Below, one piece after another: positions 24,907 to 33,994 of a stretch of 64,000 nucleotides of DNA. This DNA is from Chryseobacterium flavum (lineage in GTDB: Bacteria; Bacteroidota; Bacteroidia; Flavobacteriales; Weeksellaceae), in the NCBI RefSeq assembly GCF_003385595.1, contig NZ_QNUE01000001.1, positions 62,001-126,000 on the forward strand. Direction: 5' to 3'. Numbering within the stretch: the stretch's first letter is position 1; each line of letters begins with the position of its first letter. Under the pieces are notes generated by a model, which saw only the letters and a program-made list of their open reading frames with translations, made no database searches and had not been told where the DNA came from. The position numbers and the translations under genes were made by a program.

Positions 24907-25425
24907 ATGTCACTTAAACCATCAGTCAGCAATGCTGACCACACTCAGGGCAACTCAGATGCCAGCTTAGTCATTGTAGAATACGGGGATTATCAGTGTC
25001 CTTACTGCGGAGCAGCCTATCCGGTTCTTAAAGAATTAATGAAAGAATTCGGAGATCAGATCAGATTTGTATTCAGAAATTTTCCTCTGTCAGAAATGCA
25101 TCAGTATGCAAGAACGGCAGCGCTGGCGGCAGAAGCGGCAGTTTTGCAGGGAAAATTCTGGGAAATGCATGATGCTATTTATGAAAACCAGGCTCATCTG
25201 GATGATAGTCTCCCGATAAAACTTGCGGAAAAACTGGGACTCAATGTCCCCCAGTTCAAAACGGATATCCATAAGCAGGAACTGGCAGAAAAAGTAGATA
25301 CAGACTTTGAAAGCGGTATCATCAGCGGAGTGAACGGAACTCCTTCTTTTTTCATTAACGGAAACAAGTTCAACGGCGGTGCCGAAGACCTTTTTCAGTT
25401 GGTACGTGAAAACACAGCCTATTAA
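24907..25425 (+). CDS. Cytoplasmic DsbA-like thioredoxin-fold protein
   Basis: The 172-residue protein has the DsbA-type insertion of a helical domain in a thioredoxin fold. The redox site is CPYC (residues 31-34), and the cis-Pro loop is GVNGTPSFFING. It has no signal peptide, which places it in the cytoplasm, unlike periplasmic DsbA. HQYARTAALAAEAAVLQGKFWEMHDAIYENQ is a typical helical-domain segment. Related domains appear fused to NhaA antiporters. Directly after the peroxiredoxin, it is a candidate reductant or oxidant partner for that enzyme. Confidence 0.9.
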   Translation: MSLKPSVSNADHTQGNSDASLVIVEYGDYQCPYCGAAYPVLKELMKEFGDQIRFVFRNFPLSEMHQYARTAALAAEAAVLQGKFWEMHDAIYENQAHLDDSLPIKLAEKLGLNVPQFKTDIHKQELAEKVDTDFESGIISGVNGTPSFFINGNKFNGGAEDLFQLVRENTAY

Positions 25426-25476
25426 TCAGAAAAATATTTAAATACAATCAATTCATAACATTAAAAATAAACAACA

Positions 25477-26298
25477 ATGAGCACACTAACCTTAAAAGAC
25501 GGAACAGAAATTTTTTACAAAGACCAGGGAGAAGGACCTGTATTAATGTTTCACCACGGATGGCCTTTATCATCTGATGACTGGGATGCACAGGTGATTT
25601 TCTTTTTACAGAAAGGCTACAGAGTGGTTACCCACGACAGAAGAGGCCACGGGCGTTCCAGCCAGAATATCTACAATCACACTATTGAACAGTATGCATC
25701 TGATGCCGCAGAACTGGTTGAATTTTTAGACCTGAAAGATGTTGTACACATCGGGCACTCAACAGGTGGCGGTGAAGTAATCCGTTATGTGAATAAATAT
25801 TCCAATGGAAGAGCTAAGAAAGCGGTTCTGATCAGCGCCATTCCGCCGGTAATGGTTAAGAGTGAGAATAATCCTGATGGTGTTCCTATGGAAGTCTTCG
25901 ACAATATCAGGGAACAGACGATGAACAACAGGAACCAGTTTTATTATGATCTTACTTTCCCTTTCTATGGCTACAACAGAGAAGGTGCAGATGTGAAAGA
26001 TGGTGTTCAGAGAAACTGGTGGAGACAGGGGTTAATGGGAGGAATTGTTGCTCATTATGACGGTATCAAAGCCTTTTCAGAAACAGATTTAACGGAAGAT
26101 CTGAAAGCAGTTGACATTCCTGTTCTGGTGATGCATGGCGAAGATGACCAGATCGTTCCTATTGCCAATGCTGCATTAAAATCAATTAAATTACTGAAGA
26201 ACGGAAAACTGATCACGTATCCGGGATTCCCTCATGGTATGCCGACTACAGAACATGAGACGATCAACAAAGACCTTTTGGAATTTATCAGATCTTAA
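25477..26298 (+). CDS. Alpha/beta hydrolase, non-heme haloperoxidase-like (copy A)
   Basis: The 273-residue enzyme has the cofactor-free haloperoxidase/esterase layout. Nucleophile Ser95 sits in GHSTGGGE, the acid Asp is in HGEDDQIVP, and the catalytic His is in GFPHGMP. HHGWPLSSDDWD and HDRRGHGRSS are conserved around the oxyanion hole and cap. The natural reaction may be ester or lactone hydrolysis, or perhydrolysis. There is no signal peptide. It is nearly identical to copy B at 40289: I count 10 residue differences, nine of them in the last quarter. A strong terminator follows at 26324. Confidence 0.92.
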   Translation: MSTLTLKDGTEIFYKDQGEGPVLMFHHGWPLSSDDWDAQVIFFLQKGYRVVTHDRRGHGRSSQNIYNHTIEQYASDAAELVEFLDLKDVVHIGHSTGGGEVIRYVNKYSNGRAKKAVLISAIPPVMVKSENNPDGVPMEVFDNIREQTMNNRNQFYYDLTFPFYGYNREGADVKDGVQRNWWRQGLMGGIVAHYDGIKAFSETDLTEDLKAVDIPVLVMHGEDDQIVPIANAALKSIKLLKNGKLITYPGFPHGMPTTEHETINKDLLEFIRS

Positions 26299-26323
26299 AA
26301 AACGATCTCTTTTAAATATATTG

Positions 26324-26353
26324 AAGATGAACTTTAATGGTTCATCTTTTTTT
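26324..26353 (+). terminator. Rho-independent terminator
   Basis: AAGATGAAC / GTTCATCTT with a 7-nt loop (26324-26348), followed by a T run; it lies 25 bp past the hydrolase stop. Confidence 0.88.
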
Positions 26354-26431
26354 ATTTCAGGTATTGTAACCACTCACATGCAGATCTTTTTCAATTTTTC
26401 CTATCTTTAAACTTTCAAGTAAGAATTTTCT

Positions 26432-27991
26432 ATGAGTAAGCCTTCTGATCACAATGCAGAAATGATGAAACGCCTGCAGGAAATGCAGAAAGAACAGCTT
26501 ATGATTTCCCGTTTAACCAAAGAGTTTTCTACCATTTTAGATAAGAAACAGCTTCAGCTTGTTATCCATAAATCTTTCAAAACTGAACTGGGATTCAATG
26601 ATTGTATGATGATCAGGGATGTAAAAGGAAATATTGAAATACTCAGCAGCCGGAATGAAAATCAGAACCATATCACAGATCAACAGCTTGACAGGTATTT
26701 AAAAAACTGTCTTGATTCCGCAGAACCCCAGCTTTTTGATCTTAAAGAATTGTCATCACTTCCTTCTCGTTTTATCGAAGCTAAAAATTCCGGAATGCGG
26801 ATGGCTGTCGGATTGGGACTGCCGGCTATCAGTGAAAGTAAAAATGTACTTTTCCTTTTCTACAGAAGCTTTATTTCAAGAGAGACTGTTCCGGAAAGAA
26901 TTTTAAACGGTATTTCTCCCCAGCTTTCCATTACCCTTCATAACATTGATGTTCAGGAGCAATTGAAAACATTTCAGGGAAATATCCGGAATTTTCCGAA
27001 AGAAACTGAAGAAGAAAAGGAAAGCAGACACAGCTTTCATGGAATTGTGGGGCAAAGTGAAGCGATGCAGCTTATTTTCGAAAAGATTTCACAGGCAGCT
27101 CCATCACAATCCAATGTGATTATCTTTGGAGAAACGGGCACGGGAAAAGAGCTTATAGCACAGGCCATTCACGAGCTTTCAGAATTTTCGGGAAAGAAGA
27201 TGATCAGGATAAACTGTGCGGCTATTCCTGCCAATTTAATAGAATCCGAACTTTTCGGGCATGAAAAAGGAAGCTTCACGGGAGCGACTGAACAGCGGAA
27301 AGGGAAGTTTGAACAGGCCCATAACAGCACTATTTTTCTGGACGAAATAGGAGAACTTCCCCTGGAATTACAAGCGAGGCTTCTGAGGGTTCTTCAGGAA
27401 AAAGAAATTGAAAGAATTGGTGGAAATAAAAGGATTAAAGTAAACGTACGGATCATTACGGCCACCAACAGGAATCTTGAAAGAGAAGTGGCGGAAGGAC
27501 GGTTCAGAAGTGATCTTTTTTACAGACTGAATGTTTTTCCCATCCAACTTCCTGCCTTACGGGAAAGAAAAGAAGATATTCCTCTGCTGGCAGATTATTT
27601 CCTTGAGAAATTATACCCGAAAACAGGTAAAAAGATTAATGGTTTTTCTCAGAACGTGGTCAAAATGATGATGGCTAATCCATGGCTGGGTAATATCCGT
27701 GAACTGGAAAATATGGTTGAAAGAAGCATGCTGACAGCAAAAGGAGATATGATCAGGGAAATGGATTTTCCGAAAGTTATTAACTCTCAAAACACGGATC
27801 AGGATTTTCAGGTTAAAACGTTACAGGAATTTGAAAAGGAATATATTTTAAAAATAATCAAAAAATGTAACGGCCGTATTTTCGGGGAAACAGGTGCGGC
27901 GAAACTGCTGGGATTACCTCCAACCACGCTGATATCCAAAATGCAGAAACTTGGAATAGAGAAAAAGCACTATTTCAGGGAATCTGAATAA
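26432..27991 (+). CDS. Sigma-54-dependent transcriptional activator with N-terminal GAF-like domain
   Basis: The 519-residue protein has a coiled start, a GAF-like sensor region (about 20-170) and a sigma-54 AAA+ domain: Walker [27 protein letters not shown] (L1 loop with Ser instead of the common Ala), Walker [11 protein letters not shown], and [24 protein letters not shown]-terminal Fis-type helix-turn-helix ([29 protein letters not shown]) completes it. It lacks a receiver domain, so it probably responds to a ligand or redox signal. It lies after the + strand stress block. Its 3' end overlaps the convergent TMEM175 gene by 22 bp. Confidence 0.93.
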   Translation: MSKPSDHNAEMMKRLQEMQKEQLMISRLTKEFSTILDKKQLQLVIHKSFKTELGFNDCMMIRDVKGNIEILSSRNENQNHITDQQLDRYLKNCLDSAEPQLFDLKELSSLPSRFIEAKNSGMRMAVGLGLPAISESKNVLFLFYRSFISRETVPERILNGISPQLSITLHNIDVQEQLKTFQGNIRNFPKETEEEKESRHSFHGIVGQSEAMQLIFEKISQAAPSQSNVIIFGETGTGKELIAQAIHELSEFSGKKMIRINCAAIPANLIESELFGHEKGSFTGATEQRKGKFEQAHNSTIFLDEIGELPLELQARLLRVLQEKEIERIGGNKRIKVNVRIITATNRNLEREVAEGRFRSDLFYRLNVFPIQLPALRERKEDIPLLADYFLEKLYPKTGKKINGFSQNVVKMMMANPWLGNIRELENMVERSMLTAKGDMIREMDFPKVINSQNTDQDFQVKTLQEFEKEYILKIIKKCNGRIFGETGAAKLLGLPPTTLISKMQKLGIEKKHYFRESE

Positions 27992-28611
27992 TGTTTGTCA
28001 AGCCCCATTTCTATTTTCCCTGAAGACAACGCCCAGAAAATCCAAAGTCCTAAAATGATCATCAGGGAAACTGCCGGGATCCAGAATGAAAAAATTAATG
28101 CAATCACGTAAATAGGAAGTCCATACAGGTAATTATTATGGATCTTTTTTATAGCAGCATCGGTAATACCGGGGCGTAAAAGTTTTTTATTCCGGGTGGC
28201 CAGAAACCATAATAAATTGTAAGCAAGATTGATCATGACAAAAATACCGGTATAGAGCGCCACAACAACAGAAGAAGCTTCGCCGTCAAAATACCTTGCC
28301 AGCAAAGCGGTAGGATAAGAAACTGCCGAAACCAGGAAAAGAATCAGTCCATTGGCAAACATAATTGCTGAATTCCGGCTGTAGATCTGTTTGAAGATCT
28401 TATGATGATTCACCCACATGATGAAAATACTGAAAAATGAAAGGATAAATGCCAGAAATGCCGGCCATTGATTCTTCAGAAAGACCAGAAGATCATTCCC
28501 GTTTTGTATTGAATTTTCTTCAGGAAAGTGAAGATCCAGTACCAAAAGTGTAACGGCTATTGCAAAAACACCATCACTGAATCCTTCTATTCTGAGTGTT
28601 TCTTTTTCCAT
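27970..28611 (-). CDS. TMEM175-family (DUF1211) potassium channel-like protein
   Basis: The 213-residue membrane protein begins with [24 protein letters not shown], the [13 protein letters not shown] signature of TMEM175 channels, where the helix-1 Ile/Leu residues line the pore. Six hydrophobic helices follow. Bacterial members form tetrameric potassium-permeable channels with weak selectivity. The gene is downstream of the NtrC-type regulator (122 bp gap) on the same strand and overlaps the convergent sigma-54 activator by 22 bp. Confidence 0.87.
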   Translation of the reverse strand: MEKETLRIEGFSDGVFAIAVTLLVLDLHFPEENSIQNGNDLLVFLKNQWPAFLAFILSFFSIFIMWVNHHKIFKQIYSRNSAIMFANGLILFLVSAVSYPTALLARYFDGEASSVVVALYTGIFVMINLAYNLLWFLATRNKKLLRPGITDAAIKKIHNNYLYGLPIYVIALIFSFWIPAVSLMIILGLWIFWALSSGKIEMGLDKHYSDSLK

Positions 28612-28733
28612 AATTACCTGATTGATTTATTATTGTATGGCATAATAATTTTATCCTCAAACTATTTGAAGAGTGATTATTAAAAAATTGAAATAAAAAA
28701 TTAGCTTACGTTTTTTCTCAAAGCAGCTCCAGA

Positions 28734-30086
28734 TTATTTATACCCTTTGTCAATTCCTAACTTCTTCATTTTGGAATATAAAGTCTGTGGCTGTATTTTC
28801 AACAGCTCTGCAGCCCCGCCCGGCCCGGAAACTTTTCCGCCGGAAGACTGAAGTGCATTCATAATATGATCTCTTTCCATATCTTCCAATGATTTCAGCG
28901 GTCCTTGTGTTTCTATAGGTTTTTCAACGATTTTAGGCAGATCAAAACTTTCTATTTCTGAGGTTTTGGTCAAAAGAACGCTTCGTTCGATCAAATGCTC
29001 CAGTTCACGGATATTTCCCGGCCAGTGATAATTAAGCAGCTGTTCCAGTGCTTTTTCACTGATAGAAGTGATGTTTCTTCTCGAAGCAGCGGCATATTTA
29101 TTCAGGAAAAAATGGGCCAGCAATACGATATCTTCCTTTCTTTCTCTCAGCGGAGGCAGTTCAATAGGGAAAACATTCAAACGGTAATACAGATCCAGCC
29201 TGAACCTTCCTTCCGCCACTTCTTTTTCCAGGGAACGGTTGGTAGCTGCTACAATTCTTACGTTTACTTTAACCGTGTTGTTTCCTCCCAGTCTTTCAAT
29301 TTCTTTTTCCTGTAAAACTCTCAGTAATTTAACCTGTGAGTCCAGTGGCAGCTCCCCTATTTCATCCAGGAAGACTGTTCCTCCGTTGGCCTGCTCAAAT
29401 TTTCCGATTCTCAATGTATTGGCTCCGGTAAAGCTTCCTTTTTCGTGTCCGAAAAGCTCGGATTCGATAAGCGCATGCGGCAGTGCAGCACAGTTGACCA
29501 CAACAATAGGATGAGCTTTACGCTCTGAAAGCTCATGAACGGAATGGGCTACTTTTTCCTTTCCTGTTCCGCTCTCTCCTACCACAAGAACAGAAGTATC
29601 TGTAGGAGCTACTACCCTTATTTTTTCAACGACATCCTGAAGAACCTTGCTTTTCCCGATAATTCCTTCAATGACTTCATGATTTCCGGTATCAGTACAC
29701 AATTCACAGCCTCTTTCCATGTCATAACGGTATCTGGCAATGTCAAGCATAACAATCATATCACGCTCCCGGAAGGGTTTTACCATAAATCCGTAGGGCT
29801 GTGTCTCCTTCACGGCTTCCAGGGTAGACTGGTTGGTATTGGCTGAAATATAAAGAAAAGGAAGATTCATTTCACGCAGTTCCCAGGCAAGATCGATTCC
29901 TGTGAGGTCACCTTTTAAGATGATATCAAGAAGCACCCAATCCGGCTTATTATCTGCAATCAGTTTCCTGGCCTGAACCACTGAAGATGCAATACCTGTA
30001 ACCTGATAACCGGCTTTCATCAGCATCAGTTTCAGATCATTGGCTACAATAAATTCATCTTCTACAATTAATATTTTTTCTTTCAT
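28734..30086 (-). CDS. NtrC-type sigma-54 response regulator
   Basis: A receiver domain (ILIVEDEFIVANDL, phospho-acceptor Asp54 in WVLLDIILKGDLTG, MVKPF) precedes a sigma-54 AAA+ domain with [29 protein letters not shown] and FYYRLNVFP-type blocks ([22 protein letters not shown]). The Fis-type helix-turn-helix is KVSGPGGAAELLKIQPQTLYSKMKKLGI. At 450 residues it has the standard length. It follows the TPR kinase by 12 bp, so the two form a two-component pair. It is the last of a long leftward gene run. No clear -24/-12 promoter was found nearby. Confidence 0.94.
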   Translation of the reverse strand: MKEKILIVEDEFIVANDLKLMLMKAGYQVTGIASSVVQARKLIADNKPDWVLLDIILKGDLTGIDLAWELREMNLPFLYISANTNQSTLEAVKETQPYGFMVKPFRERDMIVMLDIARYRYDMERGCELCTDTGNHEVIEGIIGKSKVLQDVVEKIRVVAPTDTSVLVVGESGTGKEKVAHSVHELSERKAHPIVVVNCAALPHALIESELFGHEKGSFTGANTLRIGKFEQANGGTVFLDEIGELPLDSQVKLLRVLQEKEIERLGGNNTVKVNVRIVAATNRSLEKEVAEGRFRLDLYYRLNVFPIELPPLRERKEDIVLLAHFFLNKYAAASRRNITSISEKALEQLLNYHWPGNIRELEHLIERSVLLTKTSEIESFDLPKIVEKPIETQGPLKSLEDMERDHIMNALQSSGGKVSGPGGAAELLKIQPQTLYSKMKKLGIDKGYK

Positions 30087-30098
30087 AATAATCAGCCT

Positions 30099-32366
30099 TT
30101 AATTTGAAGGTGTTATTTCTGTATTTTTTCTGAAGGTAATTGTCACTTTTAAGCCCCCTTTGTTTTCGAGATTGAAGGTTCCGTCCAGCTGATCGGTAAG
30201 CCCGCGCATCAGATTCATTCCCAAAGATTCTGTTTCTTCAATATTGAAATCTTCCGGAAGCCCTACTCCATTATCTGATATAATCAGCTCACAAAGATGA
30301 TCACCCGTATTTTTGAATGAAACTGAAACTTCGCCTTTCTGATCATCCGGAAATGCATATTTTACGGTGTTGTTGACTGCTTCATTAACGATCAGTCCCA
30401 TAGGAACCGCCTGTGCCACATCAAGAAATACTTTATCGGTATCCACTGTAAAATTAATTTTCCTGTCAGATGAATAGCATTCTTTGATATAGGTAATCAG
30501 CTCATAAATATACCAGGACATGTCAATCATTGAAAGATTATCAGACTGATAAAGCTTCTGGTGGATCAGGGACATGGCATGCATTCTGTGCTGACTGTTC
30601 TGGATGGCCATCAAAGCATCTTCATTGTCCAGATAAGCCGACTGCGTATTGAGCAGGCTGATCACAATCTGCAGGTTATTTTTAACCCTGTGATGGATTT
30701 CCTTTAAAAGCCATTCTTTCTCAGAAAGTAATTTCTTCAGCTGTTCATTCTGTTCATCAATCTGCTTACGTTTCAGTTCCAGGTTTTTATTGGCATTGCT
30801 TTTTAATCTTGAGCGGTTATACAGCAAAGCAGCAAAAAGGATCAGCGCCAGAATGCTTCCGATGAAGACATATCTGATAAAGGTATCATTGGCAATCTTA
30901 ATATCCTGCAGTTTTGCTTTATGGGTCAGCAGCTGAATGTTTTTATCCTTCTGTTCTGTCTCAAACTGAATTTTAAGGCTGTTGATCTGCTTGCTTTTTT
31001 CACCGTTAAAAACAGAATCGGAAAGCTTTTTGTACAGCTGATAATGCTGTATGGCATCAAGGTATTTTCCCTGTATGGAATCTGCTTTGAACCACATTAA
31101 ATGGTTTTCCGAACGAAGCATATCATTTCCGTTATTTTTGGCTATCGAATCAAAAAGTCTGGCTTCACGATACATTTTATCAAAGTTCCGGGTCTGGTAA
31201 TGATAGAAAACAAAGCTTCGCAGCAATGAGGCCTGCTGATTATTTTTTTCTGCATTTTCACCATAATAGGTCACCAGTTTTTTGTAGTAGGCTTCAGCTT
31301 CATTAAACTTCTTTAAAATAGTATAGGTGCTGAACAGAATATAGTTTTCTGACATTTCAAAATCCTTGTCTACTATGGGGTAACGTTCTCTGTACTCTTG
31401 TATCATGGTAATGGCCTGCTTAAACTTTTTCTGCCTGATCAGCATGGTAGAAATATTATTGGCCACCGTTCTGATGTAGGTGTTATCTTTGTTTTTCTTT
31501 GCTGTGGCCAGTGATTTTTCCCAATACTTCATGGCATCATCATTTTTACGGAGATAATAATACACCATTCCGATATTGCTGTAAATAGAGCACATCTGCA
31601 AAGAATAATCATTCACACTTTCGGCTGTTTTTTCTGCCAGAAGACCATATCGGAGTGCTTCCTCATAATCTGCCTTCTGAATTTCAACCTGGGAAATAAG
31701 GTTATAAACACTCTGTAATTCTCTGAATTTAACGGACTGATAAACAGACAGGGATTGTTTAAGCAAGCCCAGAGCCTTATCAGAATTTTCCTTAATATAG
31801 TAAAGCTCACCAAGATCTTTTAAAACGCCTGCCTGATTCAGTTTTGATCCTGAATTCTTAAATAGTTCCAACGCTTTTTCTTTCAGTTTAATTTTAGTAT
31901 CAAAATACTCAGGGTTATTGTCATACATATACGATAGTTCGTTGTATGCTTCTCCGGCCTGCTCCTTAAATTGATGTTTTTCAAAATAAGAAAGAGCCTC
32001 TTTCATTCTGGAAAAAGCAATATTTTTACTGCCTCTTTCTTTATCTATTTTAGCCTCCAGAAATATGAGTTTTCCGGCAGACAACGGATCTCCGGATTTC
32101 ACATTGAGTGCTTTTGCCTGTCTGTTCAGAATAGCGGCACTGTCGAGGTCAGCTTTCAGCTCTCCTTTTTTGGTAATGTAATAGTTACTCAGGCGCAGCA
32201 ATAAAGCGATTTTCTGAGTAGTATTGGCGGAAGAGGAAATCTGTTTTCTCAACAGTGCAGGATTTTCTTTGGTCTGTGCTTTTATACTGCATGAAAACAT
32301 CAAAACCAACGAAAAACATACTATCTTTAGTAGATTTTTAGATAAAAAATAAAGGCTGAAATTCAT
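30099..32366 (-). CDS. TPR-containing sensor histidine kinase (HisKA_2)
   Basis: This 755-residue kinase starts with a signal-type hydrophobic segment and a long TPR region (about 50-480), for example IYSNIGMVYYYLRKNDDAMKYWEKSL. A membrane helix near residue 500 (YVFIGSILALILFAALLY) and a coiled coil follow. The HisKA_2 domain has LLKEIHHRVKNNLQIVISLLN and the ATPase domain NEAVNNTVKYAF and ISDNGVGLPEDF. The TPR domain lies outside the cytoplasmic membrane. It would phosphorylate the NtrC-type regulator 12 bp downstream. The stimulus is unknown. Confidence 0.93.
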   Translation of the reverse strand: MNFSLYFLSKNLLKIVCFSLVLMFSCSIKAQTKENPALLRKQISSSANTTQKIALLLRLSNYYITKKGELKADLDSAAILNRQAKALNVKSGDPLSAGKLIFLEAKIDKERGSKNIAFSRMKEALSYFEKHQFKEQAGEAYNELSYMYDNNPEYFDTKIKLKEKALELFKNSGSKLNQAGVLKDLGELYYIKENSDKALGLLKQSLSVYQSVKFRELQSVYNLISQVEIQKADYEEALRYGLLAEKTAESVNDYSLQMCSIYSNIGMVYYYLRKNDDAMKYWEKSLATAKKNKDNTYIRTVANNISTMLIRQKKFKQAITMIQEYRERYPIVDKDFEMSENYILFSTYTILKKFNEAEAYYKKLVTYYGENAEKNNQQASLLRSFVFYHYQTRNFDKMYREARLFDSIAKNNGNDMLRSENHLMWFKADSIQGKYLDAIQHYQLYKKLSDSVFNGEKSKQINSLKIQFETEQKDKNIQLLTHKAKLQDIKIANDTFIRYVFIGSILALILFAALLYNRSRLKSNANKNLELKRKQIDEQNEQLKKLLSEKEWLLKEIHHRVKNNLQIVISLLNTQSAYLDNEDALMAIQNSQHRMHAMSLIHQKLYQSDNLSMIDMSWYIYELITYIKECYSSDRKINFTVDTDKVFLDVAQAVPMGLIVNEAVNNTVKYAFPDDQKGEVSVSFKNTGDHLCELIISDNGVGLPEDFNIEETESLGMNLMRGLTDQLDGTFNLENKGGLKVTITFRKNTEITPSN

Positions 32367-32411
32367 TTTTTAAAGGTAATCTATTATCCTGTAATCTGCC
32401 ATAGTCCAGAG

Positions 32412-33077
32412 CTAGTTTTTACGGTGGTAAAAATAGCAGATGATCATTGCCAGTCCCGGTAAAATCAATGTTACCAACCCGAACTGTTTTCCTGCATAAG
32501 CTCCTAAAAAACAACCAACCAGAAATCCAAGAATGGTAATCAGCTGTTTCTTCAGACTTGCCCATGCTTCAGGGTGGTGAAAGCCGCTTGACAGAAGCGT
32601 TCCGAAATCCAGGGAAGCCTGGGTTACATTTCCTGTCATCATGGTAGTCGGGCCATGGGTTTCCTTTGCATAAAGTTTTCCGAAAGCATTCTGAAGTCCC
32701 ATTGCAAAAACGGTAATCATAGCCACAGTATACATGATGACTTCTGAAAACATTCCGTAGTAACTGAGAACAGCAACAATAATTCCGGCTAAAAAAAGCA
32801 GCGCTCCTTCCCAGAATAACAGCGTATAATGATTGATGACCTTTCCAGCAATCCTCCCTCCTACCATAACCGCGAGAATAAATACCGGAAAAGTAAGCAG
32901 CTTTACCCACGCATGAATATCCGATCCCTTCACAAACTGATAGGCAAATACAATAAAGTTTCCCGTAACATGTGCCGAAAAAAGAGCATCTGCCGATACA
33001 AAAGTCACGGTATCGCAATATCCGGCAATCATGGTTAACAATAAGGTGACAAAACCGATATTATGTTTTACTTCCAT
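32412..33077 (-). CDS. DUF1275 (YoaK-type) membrane protein, second copy
   Basis: The 221-residue membrane protein has MIAGYCDTVTFVSADALFSAHVTGNFIVFAYQF and GLQNAFGKLYAKETHGPTTMMTGNVTQASLDFG, the two conserved DUF1275 blocks. It has six predicted helices. Function is unknown. It lies 4 bp after the second dps gene and 45 bp before the TPR kinase, in the leftward gene run. A diverged paralogue at 23746 sits in the opposite-strand stress block. Confidence 0.88.
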   Translation of the reverse strand: MEVKHNIGFVTLLLTMIAGYCDTVTFVSADALFSAHVTGNFIVFAYQFVKGSDIHAWVKLLTFPVFILAVMVGGRIAGKVINHYTLLFWEGALLFLAGIIVAVLSYYGMFSEVIMYTVAMITVFAMGLQNAFGKLYAKETHGPTTMMTGNVTQASLDFGTLLSSGFHHPEAWASLKKQLITILGFLVGCFLGAYAGKQFGLVTLILPGLAMIICYFYHRKN

Positions 33078-33081
33078 TTTT

Positions 33082-33555
33082 TTATTTTAAATGTGAACGG
33101 AGCATCCAGGCCATTTTCTCATGGGTTTCCAGTAATCCAGTGATATAGTCGCTTGTCCCTGAATCACGGAATTCAACAGCGAAGTTTTCAATATTTTCAC
33201 GAAGATGAATGATGATACTTTCGTGGTCGGAAAGAAGCTCTCTGATGTAAGCCAGGCTGTCATTCGATTCAAGATGGTGCTCAGACAGATGCGTTAATGC
33301 CAGATACTCCCTTAAAGTAGCTGGAGCGTAATGCCCAAGTGTTCTGATTCTTTCTGCCAGATCATCGATGATGTCGTCCAGCTGTCCGTATTGTGCCTCG
33401 AAAAACAGGTGTTTATTGTAAAAGTCCGGTCCTTCCACATTCCAATGCGCTTTTCTTGTTTTGGTATACAATACAAATTCGTCTGCTAAAGTGGTAACCA
33501 GTACTTCAGCAACTTTTGCTAAATTTTCGTTTTTAATTCCGATTGAAGTTTTCAT
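33082..33555 (-). CDS. dps: Dps family DNA-protection ferritin (second copy)
   Basis: A 157-residue Dps with the ferroxidase segment RKAHWNVEGPDFYNKHLFFEAQYGQLDDIIDDLAERIR, then LGHYAPATLREYLALTHL and LLSDHESIIIHLRENI. Its length equals that of the copy at 16621 and it shares most conserved blocks, but the sequences have clearly diverged, more than the hydrolase pair. The role is iron oxidation by peroxide and DNA protection. It is the ninth gene of the leftward run, 1 bp after the DoxX gene, and lacks its own promoter element, so its control must differ from that of the first copy. Confidence 0.95.
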   Translation of the reverse strand: MKTSIGIKNENLAKVAEVLVTTLADEFVLYTKTRKAHWNVEGPDFYNKHLFFEAQYGQLDDIIDDLAERIRTLGHYAPATLREYLALTHLSEHHLESNDSLAYIRELLSDHESIIIHLRENIENFAVEFRDSGTSDYITGLLETHEKMAWMLRSHLK

Positions 33556-33556
33556 T

Positions 33557-33982
33557 TTATAAAATATTTAATAAGTAATAATCAAGTGAATATCTTCCTG
33601 CTCCCAAGGCAAGAATCAGTAACAGGGACAACGTATACATAAAAGGAACGTCCCGTACTTCCAGTGAATCTTTTCTGTGAACTACAAAATATCCGATAGC
33701 CGTCACACCAATGGTCGGTAAAACTGCAAGCCTGGTTCCCAGTCCTAAAATAATCAGAAACGGAACCACCAGATCAGCAAATGAAGCAACTATCGCATTG
33801 AGTTGATCAGGTAATCCCAGAGGATTTGGAATGACTTCCCTTTGTCCGTTTTCCAGCCTGAATTTCTTTAAACCGTGCACTCTGAACAATTGAATCGCAA
33901 GGAGTACCCGGAAAACCAGGAATGAAGCATCATTGAATGGTGAACCTAAATCTGATGAAAGGATCTGTTTTAAAATTTCCAT
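33557..33982 (-). CDS. DoxX family membrane protein
   Basis: The 141-residue protein has four hydrophobic helices. FLVFRVLLAIQLFRVHGLKKF and LVVPFLIILGLGTRLAVLPTIGVTAIGYFVVHRKD follow the DoxX/DoxD pattern of small quinone- or thiol-linked membrane proteins. Family members appear in oxidative-stress complexes, but the reaction here is not known. It lies 12 bp after the amidohydrolase and 1 bp before dps, so it is translationally coupled with stress functions. Confidence 0.82.
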   Translation of the reverse strand: MEILKQILSSDLGSPFNDASFLVFRVLLAIQLFRVHGLKKFRLENGQREVIPNPLGLPDQLNAIVASFADLVVPFLIILGLGTRLAVLPTIGVTAIGYFVVHRKDSLEVRDVPFMYTLSLLLILALGAGRYSLDYYLLNIL

Positions 33983-33994
33983 ATGTATTGATAG

